The notes beneath the pieces are model-generated. The model ran no database searches and had not been told where the DNA came from. It was given only the letters and a program-made list of their open reading frames with translations. 51,741 bases of DNA, taken from Betaproteobacteria bacterium. GTDB lineage: Bacteria > Pseudomonadota > Gammaproteobacteria > Burkholderiales > Rhodocyclaceae. Both the position numbers and the translations under genes were made by a program. The stretch is taken from positions 1 to 51,741 of the forward strand of contig JACQYA010000186.1 of assembly GCA_016208425.1 (NCBI GenBank), read 5' to 3'. Shown piece by piece: positions 25,641 to 33,568 of the stretch. Numbering within the stretch: position 1 is the first letter of the stretch; each line of letters opens with the position of its first letter.

Positions 25641-28600
25641 ATGACCAGCGCCAAGCCACACAAGATGCCCAAACCTCCCACGACCCCGGCCAGTCCGGCC
25701 GCGTCGCCGGAAGATCCCCCGAGCCAGCGCTTCCCCATCGTCGGCATCGGCGCTTCGGCCGGCGGGCTGGAGGCCTACGAGCAGTTCTTCCGCCAACTGC
25801 CGCCGGACAGCGGCCTGGCGTTCGTCCTCGTGCCGCACCTCGATCCCGGTCACGCCAGCCTGCTCACCGAGATCCTGCAACGTTCGACGGCGATGCCGGT
25901 GGTCGAAGCGCTGGATCAGATGGCGGTCGCCGCCGATAGCGTGTACGTCATCCCGCCCAACCGCGACATGGCGATCTTCCACGGCACCTTGCAGCTTTCG
26001 GTCCCGGAGGCGCCGCGCGGGCAGCGCATGCCGATCGACGCCTTTCTGCGTTCGCTGGCCGAAGATCAGGGCGAGCGGGCGGTCGGCATCATTCTCTCCG
26101 GCACCGGCACCGACGGCACGCTCGGGCTGCGCGCCATCCTCGGTGCCGGCGGCGTCACGCTGGTGCAGGAGCCGGCTAGCGCGAAATACGACGGGATGCC
26201 GGCGAGCGCCATCCAGGCCGGCTACGCGACGCATATCCTGGCGGCGGAAGCGATGCCGGCGGCGCTGCTCGCCGGCGCGCGCAATCTCGTCGAATACCGC
26301 AAGCCGCCGCTCCCGGCGCCGACCCCGGCGGGCGGCATCAACCGCGTGCTGGCGCTGCTGCGCTCGGCCACCGGCCACGATTTTTCGCTGTACAAGAAGA
26401 GCACGATCAGCCGCCGCATCGAGCGGCGCATGGCGCAGCACGACCTCGTCGACATCGAGGTTTACCACCGCTATCTCAAGGAACACCCGCCCGAAGTGCA
26501 GTTGCTGTTCCGGGAGCTGCTCATCAATGTCACCAGCTTTTTCCGCGACCCGGAGGCGTTTGCCGCGCTCAAGCAGGACGTTCTGCCGCTGCTGCTGGAC
26601 GGCAGGCCCGAAGACTATGTCTTTCGCGTCTGGGTGGCCGGCTGTGCCAGCGGCGAGGAGGCTTACTCGATCGCCATCGTGCTGCGCGAGCTGATGGAGG
26701 AAAGACGCCAGGACTTCAAAATCCAGCTCTACGCCACCGACCTCGACGACGACGCCATCGCCGTCGCGCGCGCCGGCCACTATCCGCCCAACATCGCAGC
26801 CGACCTCACGCCGGAACGGCTGCGCCGCTATTTCATCAAGGACGACGCCGGCTACCGGGTAAAGAAGGAGATCCGCGAGATGGTCGTCTTCGCCGTCCAG
26901 AACGTCATCAAGGACCCGCCCTTCACCAAGCTCGACCTGCTCAGTTGCCGCAACCTGATGATTTACCTGGAGCCGGAGTTGCAGGCACGCCTGATTCCGG
27001 CCTTCCACTACGCGCTGAAGCCGGGCGGCGCGCTCTTCCTCTCGTCGTCGGAGAGCACCGGCAACCACCCCGAGCTGTTCGCCCCCCTGAACCGCAAGTG
27101 GAAGCTCTACGGCGCCGTGCATTCCGCCACCTCGCAGCGCGCGGTGATGACCAGCGGCCTCTCCTGGGCGGCATCGACCGGCAGCAAGCCGGCGGAAGAA
27201 TCCGAGAAAAAGCCCAAGGATGCCGACCTCGCCGAGCTAGCCCGGCGCGTGCTGCTCCAGTCCTACGCGCCCGCCTCGGTGGTCGCCGACAACCAGGGCA
27301 ACATCCTGTACGTGCACGGCGAGACCGGAAAATACCTGCGCCCGGCGCCCGGCAAGGCGACGCTCAATCTCGTCGATATGGCGCGCGAGGGGCTGCAACT
27401 GGAGCTGCGCGCCGCGCTGCAAGGCGCTGCCAGCCTGGGGGCGACGACGCTAGGACGCTGCGTGTCGGTGAAGACCAACGGCGATTTCCAGACGATAGCC
27501 CTGAGCGTCCGGCCGCTTGCCGAAAGCGAGGACGCCCAGGGGCTGCTGCTCGTCAGCTTCCAGGATCTGCCGCCCGAAGCGGGCAGCCAGGGGCCGGCTC
27601 ATGGCAACGTTCCGGCGCGCCGCAAGCGCGCCGCCGGGTCGGAGGATGCCCGGCGCGTCGAGGAACTGGAACGCACGCTGGCCTACACGCGCGAAAACCT
27701 GCAAGCGACCATCGAAGAGCAACAGGCCTCGAACGAAGAGCTCAAGTCCACCAACGAGGAAATGCAGTCGACCAACGAAGAGTTGCAATCGACCAACGAG
27801 GAGCTGGAAACCTCGAAAGAAGAGCTGCAATCGGTCAACGAAGAACTGATTACCGTCAACGCCGAACTGCAAGCCAAGATCGAACAGCTCGCCGGCATGC
27901 AGAACGACATGAAGAACCTGCTCGACAACATCAACGTCGGCACCATCTTCCTCGACCAACACCTGGTCATCCGCCGCTTCACGCGCGACGCGACGCGGCT
28001 TTACCGCCTGGTCGCCACCGATGTCGGGCGGCCGCTGGCCGACATCAAGGCGCATCTGGAAGACGAGGATCTGCTGGCCAACGCGCAAACCGTGCTCGAT
28101 ACGCTGGCGCCGTGGCAACGCGAAGTGCGCATGAGCAGCGGAGCGACGTTCCTCGCGCGCATCCAGCCTTATCGCACTTTGGACAACTTGATCGAAGGCG
28201 TGGTGCTGACTTTTACCGACATCAGCCAGATCAAGCAAACCATGGGCGAACTGATCGAAGCCCAGGAGATCGCCCATATGGGCAGATGGAATCTGGACCT
28301 GGTCAACAACGTGCTGAGCTGGTCGGCGGGCATTTACCGGCTGTTTGAAATCGACCCGGCGAAGTTCGGCGCGTCCTACGAAGCGTTTCTCGACCACGTT
28401 CACCCCGACGACCGCGAACGCGTCGACCGGGCCTATCGCGACTCGCTACGCACCCGGCAGGTCTACGAAATAGCGCACCGCCTGCTGATGAAAGACGGGC
28501 GGATCAAGTGGGTGAACGAAATCTGCCATACCGAGTACGACCCGGCAGGAAAGCCCCTGCGCTCGACCGGCACCGTACAGGATATTAGCGATCTCAAGCG

Positions 28601-28988
28601 GGCGGAGGACGCCCTGGAAGCCGTCGTGAACCGCCAGACGGCCCTGCTCGACGCGATTCCCGACATCGTCGCGGAGGTGGATAAGGACAAGGTGTACACC
28701 TGGATGAACCCGGTCGGGCGCGCCTTCTTCGGCGACGACGTTATCGGCCGGCCGGCATCCGACTACTTTGTCGGGCCGCAAAAGACCTACACGGCGGTGC
28801 AGCCGATCTTCGAAGGTTCCGGCGATGTCGTTTACGTGGAAAGCTGGCAGCGCCGCCACGACGGGCAAAAACGGCTGCTCGCCTGGTGGTGCCGGGCGAT
28901 CATGGACGGAGAAGGCCGGGTCATCGGCGCCTTGTCGACGGCCCGCGATATTACCCCCCGTGCCGGGCAGCCGCGTAGGGCGCAATAG
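25641..28988 (+). CDS. CheB-CheR fusion with coiled coil and PAS domains, C-terminally truncated by a repeat
   Basis: An 1115-residue chemosensory-type protein. Residues about 30-220 form a CheB methylesterase domain with catalytic Ser39 (GIGASAGGL), His66 (PHLDPGH) and the Asp in GTGTDGTLG, without a receiver domain. Residues about 240-500 are a CheR methyltransferase (STISRRIERRM, SAM motif VAGCASGEEAYS near 333). A coiled coil with NEE-L-STNEE repeats (about 690-740) follows, then three PAS domains (from about 756, 873 and 994). It ends right after the last PAS domain (ALSTARDI), where relatives usually continue into a kinase or GGDEF domain. The final residues and the TAG stop at 28986 lie inside palindromic repeat copy 2. 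The start at 25641 is chosen because the longer frame would run through repeat copy 1. No chemoreceptor or CheA gene is adjacent. Confidence 0.9.
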   Translation: MTSAKPHKMPKPPTTPASPAASPEDPPSQRFPIVGIGASAGGLEAYEQFFRQLPPDSGLAFVLVPHLDPGHASLLTEILQRSTAMPVVEALDQMAVAADSVYVIPPNRDMAIFHGTLQLSVPEAPRGQRMPIDAFLRSLAEDQGERAVGIILSGTGTDGTLGLRAILGAGGVTLVQEPASAKYDGMPASAIQAGYATHILAAEAMPAALLAGARNLVEYRKPPLPAPTPAGGINRVLALLRSATGHDFSLYKKSTISRRIERRMAQHDLVDIEVYHRYLKEHPPEVQLLFRELLINVTSFFRDPEAFAALKQDVLPLLLDGRPEDYVFRVWVAGCASGEEAYSIAIVLRELMEERRQDFKIQLYATDLDDDAIAVARAGHYPPNIAADLTPERLRRYFIKDDAGYRVKKEIREMVVFAVQNVIKDPPFTKLDLLSCRNLMIYLEPELQARLIPAFHYALKPGGALFLSSSESTGNHPELFAPLNRKWKLYGAVHSATSQRAVMTSGLSWAASTGSKPAEESEKKPKDADLAELARRVLLQSYAPASVVADNQGNILYVHGETGKYLRPAPGKATLNLVDMAREGLQLELRAALQGAASLGATTLGRCVSVKTNGDFQTIALSVRPLAESEDAQGLLLVSFQDLPPEAGSQGPAHGNVPARRKRAAGSEDARRVEELERTLAYTRENLQATIEEQQASNEELKSTNEEMQSTNEELQSTNEELETSKEELQSVNEELITVNAELQAKIEQLAGMQNDMKNLLDNINVGTIFLDQHLVIRRFTRDATRLYRLVATDVGRPLADIKAHLEDEDLLANAQTVLDTLAPWQREVRMSSGATFLARIQPYRTLDNLIEGVVLTFTDISQIKQTMGELIEAQEIAHMGRWNLDLVNNVLSWSAGIYRLFEIDPAKFGASYEAFLDHVHPDDRERVDRAYRDSLRTRQVYEIAHRLLMKDGRIKWVNEICHTEYDPAGKPLRSTGTVQDISDLKRAEDALEAVVNRQTALLDAIPDIVAEVDKDKVYTWMNPVGRAFFGDDVIGRPASDYFVGPQKTYTAVQPIFEGSGDVVYVESWQRRHDGQKRLLAWWCRAIMDGEGRVIGALSTARDITPRAGQPRRAQ

Positions 28989-29075
28989 CCAACGGGCATT
29001 GCGCCGCATGTCGATCCGCAAGAGGCGTTCGGCCACCCCTTTCGGCGCAATGCCCGTTGGTTATTGCGCCCTACG
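28974..29075. repeat. Palindromic intergenic repeat, copy 2, overlapping the CheB-CheR stop codon
   Basis: A 102-bp element with 33-bp terminal inverted arms (28974-29006 and 29043-29075) that differ at one position. The outer end reads CGTAGGGCGCAATAGCC on the left, and the right arm closes with TTATTGCGCCCTACG. A 36-bp centre separates the arms. The family is the same as copy 1 at 25472-25546. The left arm carries the TAG that ends the CheB-CheR-PAS frame, so insertion of this element probably truncated that gene. The perfect arms suggest a recent insertion compared with copy 1. Confidence 0.85.
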
Positions 29076-29134
29076 GTGGGGTGTTTTGGGTATCAACCGG
29101 ATTGGTGGCGTCGTGATCTTTTCGGGTTCCATGC

Positions 29135-30304
29135 TCACTCCTTGCCCCAGAAATCGGTGGCGATGCCGTCGCCGAGGTCGGCTTCGATCAGCCGGCGGCG
29201 CACGGCGAGCAGGCGTTCGATCAGGCGCGGTTCGAGCTTGCCGTAGGCGTCGGCGTCGGCGACCCGGTTGACGACGACGCCGAGCAGCTCGGTGATCGCG
29301 TTGCCGATCGAGTTCTGGCTGATGGTGACGATCAGCTTGCCTTCGTCGTTGCGGTAGATCAGCTGCTTGAACGCGGGCTGCCAGCGGATCGCGTTGGCGT
29401 ACTTCGCGTCGACGATGCAGTGGTCGCGCACCTTCTTCGCGGTTTTCAGGAAATCGTTGTCGAACAGCAGCACGCTTTCGACGGCGTCCGGGTAATAGGC
29501 GTCGGGCAGGATGGGGGCGTTGCGCGTGGATACCTGCGCGAAGAAGGTGCGGTAGAAATCGATGAAGCCCTTCAGGATCTCGTCGTATTCCTTCCAGAAA
29601 CGGATGTCCTTCAGCGCCGCCGCGCCGCCCCGGATCTCCCAGCTCGGCAAACCCTGCGGGTAGCCGGTCAGCCCGATGCGGGCATCCGCCTCGCTGGCCG
29701 GCGCCAGTATTTCAAGCCCCAGCGCGCGGTCGAAGAACTCGCGGTAGACCCCGCTCATGTATTCCTGGAACAGGCTGTGCTGGCCTCCGTCGGTGAGGTT
29801 GGGGTTGCGGGTGTCGGTCAGCTTGGCGCCGCGCAACTCGTCCTTGGGGAATGCGATGAAGTGGTTGTGCAGCATGCGGATGCTGGGCACGCCCGGCGAG
29901 GTCAGCGGCCAGGTCGCGTCCAGGCTCGCTTCGCCGGCCAGAATCAGCGCGTCGTCGGGGTCCGGGTAAAGCTCCAGCATGTAGTCGAACAGGATCTGGT
30001 TCATCCGGTTCCAGACGTGTTTGACGTTTTCGGGAACCTGCGTGCGCCGTACCGGCCGGCCGAGCGGGTTGAGCACGCACTGCGAGGTGTTGTAGATGAT
30101 CGAGGTGTCGAAGGCGGTGCTGTGCCCGAGCGCCTTGCGGTAGAGCAGCAGGTTTTCGGGGTTGAGCAGCAGGCCGTTGTTGTGGATCAGGTCGTTGAGG
30201 TTTTCCGTGCTGTTGAAAAACTCGTTCGGCTTCATCCCCTCGGGGATGTCGAGCGGGATGGGCCGGTAAGGCGTCGTGATTTCGCGGGGGCCGGATTGGG
30301 TCAT
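29135..30304 (-). CDS. Conserved-looking protein of unknown function, divergent from nirBD
   Basis: A 389-residue soluble protein with no signal peptide or membrane helix. I do not recognise the family. It has a natural amino-acid composition, with Trp, Tyr, Asn and Cys spread throughout, unlike the antisense frames of this GC-rich genome, so it is very likely real. Visible features are a proline-rich start, a NPLGRPVRRTQVPENVKHVWNR segment, and RMLHNHFIAFP near residue 145, an H-x-H-x-F pattern faintly like HIT/GalT-type nucleotidyl-transferase cores. The C-terminus is charged and helical. It is transcribed away from nirBD-narK across a 449-bp gap and is followed by repeat copy 2. A role in nitrogen metabolism is possible from position only. 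Confidence 0.8.
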   Translation of the reverse strand: MTQSGPREITTPYRPIPLDIPEGMKPNEFFNSTENLNDLIHNNGLLLNPENLLLYRKALGHSTAFDTSIIYNTSQCVLNPLGRPVRRTQVPENVKHVWNRMNQILFDYMLELYPDPDDALILAGEASLDATWPLTSPGVPSIRMLHNHFIAFPKDELRGAKLTDTRNPNLTDGGQHSLFQEYMSGVYREFFDRALGLEILAPASEADARIGLTGYPQGLPSWEIRGGAAALKDIRFWKEYDEILKGFIDFYRTFFAQVSTRNAPILPDAYYPDAVESVLLFDNDFLKTAKKVRDHCIVDAKYANAIRWQPAFKQLIYRNDEGKLIVTISQNSIGNAITELLGVVVNRVADADAYGKLEPRLIERLLAVRRRLIEADLGDGIATDFWGKE

Positions 30305-30753
30305 GTATCGTCAAAAGGTGATATAGAAGCGTCTTTCTACCATAGCTACCGCGCGTCTGTTCGGCACGCCGATCAAATTTTGAGAATATGGACGATACCG
30401 CTGTGGCCGCGATCAGGCGTTTGCTCGCAGCGGTCGCCGATCGCGGTCAAGGGCTCTCGAAAAAACGGCGACAACGTGCGCCCGACAAACCCTTCAGCGA
30501 TACCTTATTCCCGCTGCCGGTACGGGGTCGCGACATCCGCGCTTCAAATCGGTGCGCCCCGATGTTGCCGCGCACCATTTTAGAATTTTGCGTCCCGAGT
30601 CTATTTCTCTATCCCCATAAAAATCAGTGCGCTAGCCCCTGGCACAGTGCTTGCGAAGACAGGCCTGAAAGCGAGCTGGCCGCCTGTTGTGGCGGCACGG
30701 TTCGCCGAACGGACACTTCGCGCCCCGGGCGCACGCATTGATGGAGCCGCAAA
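30305..30753. other. 449-bp divergent intergenic region upstream of nirB
   Basis: No convincing gene was found. A 117-codon forward frame (30388-30741) has unbiased composition and runs through the promoter, so it is rejected. The region holds an inverted repeat GGTGCG (30551-30556) / CGCACC (30571-30576), lying about 65-90 bp upstream of the sigma-54 promoter, at a distance suitable for an activator. The transcribed leader contains a small GCCGCC-tgttgt-GGCGGC hairpin. The loop does not match the A1/G4 pattern of ANTAR targets. Confidence 0.5.
30640..30655 (+). promoter_or_regulatory. Sigma-54 (RpoN) promoter for nirB-nirD-narK
   Basis: TGGCAC-AGTGC-TTGC is a perfect match to the -24/-12 core (TGGCAC-N5-TTGC), with GG at 30641-30642 and GC at 30653-30654. 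It is on the correct strand, and transcription should begin near 30666, about 88 bases before the nirB ATG. Sigma-54 promoters need an enhancer-binding activator; NtrC is encoded at 37028-38437. The match is direct and the regulator is inferred. Confidence 0.85.
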
Positions 30754-33201
30754 ATGAAAAAATCCCGTCTTGTCATGGTCGGCAACGGCATGGCCGGTGT
30801 GCGCACGATCGAAGAGCTGCTGAAGATCGCGCCCGACCGGTACGACATCACGATCTTCGGCGCCGAGCCGCACCCGAACTACAACCGCATCCTGCTCTCG
30901 CCGGTGCTAGCCGGAGAGATGACGGTGCAGGAGATCGTCCTCAACGACCACGGTTGGTACGCCGACCACGGCATCAAGCTGCACCTCGGCAAGACGGTGG
31001 CGAAGATCGACCGCGTCAGGCGCGTCGTGGTGGCCGACGACGGCACCGAAGAAGCCTACGACCGCCTGCTGCTGGCGACCGGTTCCAAGCCTTTCATGCT
31101 GCCGGTGCCGGGCAACGACCTGCCGGGTGTCATCTCGTATCGCGACATCAGGGATACGGATGACATGATAGAGGCCGCGAAACTTTACAAGCACGCGGTG
31201 GTGATCGGCGGCGGCCTGCTCGGGCTGGAGGCGGCCAACGGGCTGAAGCTGCGTGGCATGGACGTGACGGTGGTGCACGCCGCCGGCTGGCTGCTCGAAC
31301 GCCAGCTCGACGACACCGCCGGCCGCATGCTGCAAAAATCGCTGGAAGAGCGCGGCCTGAAATTCCTGCTGGAAAAACAGACCGAAGCGCTGATCGGCGG
31401 CGAAAGTGGCCGCGTCGCCGCGATCCGCTTCAAGGACGGCATGCAGATCCCCGCCGACCTGGTGGTGATGGCGGTCGGCATCCGGCCGAACACGGCACTG
31501 GCCGAATCGGCCGGCATCTACTGCCACCGCGGCATCGTCGTGAACGACACCTTGCAAACCTACGACCCGAAGATCTACGCGGTCGGCGAATGCGTCGCGC
31601 ATCGCGGGATCGCCTATGGCCTGGTCGCGCCGCTCTTCGAGCAGGGCAAGGTGGCGGCCAACCATCTGGCCCATTTCGGCATCGCGCGCTATACCGGCTC
31701 GGTGACCTCGACCAAGCTGAAAGTGACCGGCATCGATCTTTTTTCGGCCGGCGATTACATGGGCGGCAAGGAGAGCGAAGGTTTCGAGGAAATCATCCTC
31801 AACGACGCGGCCGGCGGCGTGTACAAAAAACTCGTCATCAAAGACAACAAGCTGGTCGGCGGCGTGATGTTCGGCGATACCGCCGACGGCCCGTGGTACT
31901 TCCAGTTGCTCAAGGACGGGCGCGACATCCACGACATCCGCGACCAGCTGATCTTCGGCCAGTCGCTGGTCGGCGATGTCGGGCACCAGGGGCAGAACAA
32001 GGCGTCGGCCATGGCCGACGGCGCCGAGGTGTGCGGCTGCAACGGCGTGAGCAAGGGAACCATCGTCAAGGCGATCAAGGAAAAGGGCCTGTTTTCGCTC
32101 GACGAGGTGAAGAAGCACACCAAGGCGGCATCGTCCTGCGGCTCGTGTTCCGGCCTGGTCGAGCAGATCCTCGCCTCGACCATCGGCGGCGCCTACACGC
32201 CCGCCGCTTCCGACAAGAAGCCGGTGTGCGCCTGCACCGGGCATTCGCACCAGGAAGTGCGCGACGCGATCCGCCAGGAGCACCTGACCACCATCCACGG
32301 CATCATGCGCGCGCTCGGCTGGACGACGCCCGACGGCTGCGACAAGTGCCGCCCGGCGCTCAACTACTACCTGATCTCGACCTGGCCACACGAAGCCAGG
32401 GACGATCCACGCTCGCGCCTGGTCAACGAGCGCATGCACGCCAATATCCAGCGCGACGGCACCTACTCGGTGGTGCCGCGCATGTGGGGCGGGCTGACGA
32501 CGCCGGCCGAACTGCGCGCCATCGCCGACGCCGCCGAAAAATACCGGGTGCCGACCGTCAAAGTGACGGGCGGCCAGCGTATCGACCTGCTCGGCATCAA
32601 GAAGGAAGACCTGCCGAAAATGTGGGCCGACCTCAACGCCGCCGGCCTGGTCTCGGGCCACGCCTACGGCAAGTCGATCCGCACCGTGAAAACCTGCGTC
32701 GGCAAGGAACATTGCCGCTTCGGCACGCAGCTGGCGATGGACATGGGCATCAAGCTGGAGAAAATGCTGTTCAACATGTACGCGCCGCACAAGGTCAAGC
32801 TCGCCGTTTCCGGCTGCCCGCGCAACTGCTCCGAGGCCGGCATCAAGGATGTCGGGGTGATCGGCGTTGATTCCGGCTACGAGCTGTACGTCGCCGGCAA
32901 CGGCGGCATCAAGACCGAAGTCGCGCACTTTTTCGCCAAGGTGGCGAGCGACGAGGAGGTGATGGAGTATTCCGGCGCTTTCCTGCAGCTCTACCGCGAA
33001 GAGGGCTTCTACTTGGAGCGCACCTGCCACTACGTCGAGCGCGTCGGCCTCGACCATGTAAAGGGCAAGGTCGTCGGCGACGAAGAAAACCGCAAGGTGC
33101 TCTACGCCCGCCTGCTCGACGAGCTGAAAGACGCCAAAGACCCGTGGGCCGCGCGCGTGGCCGGAGTGGAAAAGCAGGAGTTCGAGACACTGTCGGTTTG
33201 A
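30754..33201 (+). CDS. nirB: Assimilatory nitrite reductase [NAD(P)H], large subunit
   Basis: An 815-residue cytoplasmic enzyme reducing nitrite to ammonium with six electrons from NAD(P)H. Domain order is an FAD/NAD(P)-binding reductase (VMVGNGMAGVRTIEEL; second nucleotide fold VVIGGGLLGLEAANGLKLRG). Two BFD-like [2Fe-2S] modules follow (CGCNGVSKGTIV...SCGSCSG near residue 425-465, and CACTGHSH...CDKC). The sulfite/nitrite reductase domain then carries the four siroheme-[4Fe-4S] cysteines (CVGKEHCRFGTQ and VSGCPRNCSEAG). Size and order agree with E. coli NirB (847 residues). It lies 48 bp before nirD in a nirB-nirD-narK operon driven by a sigma-54 promoter, which fits nitrogen-limitation control and assimilation rather than detoxification. 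No nitrate reductase gene is within the window. Confidence 0.96.
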   Translation: MKKSRLVMVGNGMAGVRTIEELLKIAPDRYDITIFGAEPHPNYNRILLSPVLAGEMTVQEIVLNDHGWYADHGIKLHLGKTVAKIDRVRRVVVADDGTEEAYDRLLLATGSKPFMLPVPGNDLPGVISYRDIRDTDDMIEAAKLYKHAVVIGGGLLGLEAANGLKLRGMDVTVVHAAGWLLERQLDDTAGRMLQKSLEERGLKFLLEKQTEALIGGESGRVAAIRFKDGMQIPADLVVMAVGIRPNTALAESAGIYCHRGIVVNDTLQTYDPKIYAVGECVAHRGIAYGLVAPLFEQGKVAANHLAHFGIARYTGSVTSTKLKVTGIDLFSAGDYMGGKESEGFEEIILNDAAGGVYKKLVIKDNKLVGGVMFGDTADGPWYFQLLKDGRDIHDIRDQLIFGQSLVGDVGHQGQNKASAMADGAEVCGCNGVSKGTIVKAIKEKGLFSLDEVKKHTKAASSCGSCSGLVEQILASTIGGAYTPAASDKKPVCACTGHSHQEVRDAIRQEHLTTIHGIMRALGWTTPDGCDKCRPALNYYLISTWPHEARDDPRSRLVNERMHANIQRDGTYSVVPRMWGGLTTPAELRAIADAAEKYRVPTVKVTGGQRIDLLGIKKEDLPKMWADLNAAGLVSGHAYGKSIRTVKTCVGKEHCRFGTQLAMDMGIKLEKMLFNMYAPHKVKLAVSGCPRNCSEAGIKDVGVIGVDSGYELYVAGNGGIKTEVAHFFAKVASDEEVMEYSGAFLQLYREEGFYLERTCHYVERVGLDHVKGKVVGDEENRKVLYARLLDELKDAKDPWAARVAGVEKQEFETLSV

Positions 33202-33249
33202 CGCGGATCTCATACGGAATCATGGAATTCATGGAATCGGAGAAACAAA

Positions 33250-33558
33250 ATGGCTGAATGGAAAATGATCTGCAAGGTCGAGGATATCCCGCAGCTCGGC
33301 TCGCGCGTGGTGACGTCGGCGGACGGCAACATCGCCGTCTTCCGCACTTCGGGCGACGAAGTGTTCGCGCTGCGCGACAAATGTCCGCACAAGGGCGGGG
33401 CGCTTTCGCTGGGGCTGGTGCACGGGACGCAGGTGACTTGCCCGATGCACGGCTGGAAGCTGCACCTGGATTCTGGCGAAGCCGTCGCGCCGGATGTCGG
33501 TTGCGCGCGGCGCTACCCGATCCGGGTCGAGGGCAACGCCGTGTTCCTTGAGATTTGA
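33250..33558 (+). CDS. nirD: Nitrite reductase small subunit NirD with complete Rieske motif
   Basis: A 102-residue Rieske-fold protein that pairs with NirB. Unlike the E. coli NirD, whose cluster ligands are lost, this copy keeps all four ligands of a [2Fe-2S] Rieske centre: the CPH box (DKCPHKGGAL) and the CPMHG box (TCPMHGWKL). It should therefore bind a cluster and relay electrons. The start at 33250 has GGAG seven bases upstream. It lies between nirB (48 bp gap) and narK (10 bp gap). The DSGEAVAPDVGCARRYPIRVEG tail is typical of NirD/Rieske small subunits. Confidence 0.94.
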   Translation: MAEWKMICKVEDIPQLGSRVVTSADGNIAVFRTSGDEVFALRDKCPHKGGALSLGLVHGTQVTCPMHGWKLHLDSGEAVAPDVGCARRYPIRVEGNAVFLEI

Positions 33559-33568
33559 GAGGCCAAAA

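Noticed and set aside
24312-27122. 936-codon open frame on the minus strand opposite the EAL-HDOD and CheB-CheR genes
   Set aside because: It is antisense to two strongly recognised proteins and spans the repeat-containing gap. Its composition (Arg/Gln/Val/Ala-rich, few Lys) is that of a high-GC mirror frame, and no domain is recognisable.
25472-29075. Composite transposon formed by the two palindromic repeats
   Set aside because: There is no transposase, the copies differ in length and divergence, and no target duplication could be confirmed; simple independent insertion is the more economical reading.
30388-30741. 117-codon plus-strand frame before nirB
   Set aside because: It runs across the sigma-54 promoter and leader, has no recognisable motif, and its composition changes along its length.
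30655-30753. Possible ANTAR-type antitermination leader of nirB
   Set aside because: Only one clear hairpin (GCCGCC-tgttgt-GGCGGC) is present; its hexaloop lacks A at position 1 and G at position 4, and there is no intrinsic terminator before the ATG.
30907-33213. 768-codon open frame antisense to nirB
   Set aside because: It mirrors a well-conserved enzyme; the frame is open only because stops are rare opposite GC-rich codons.
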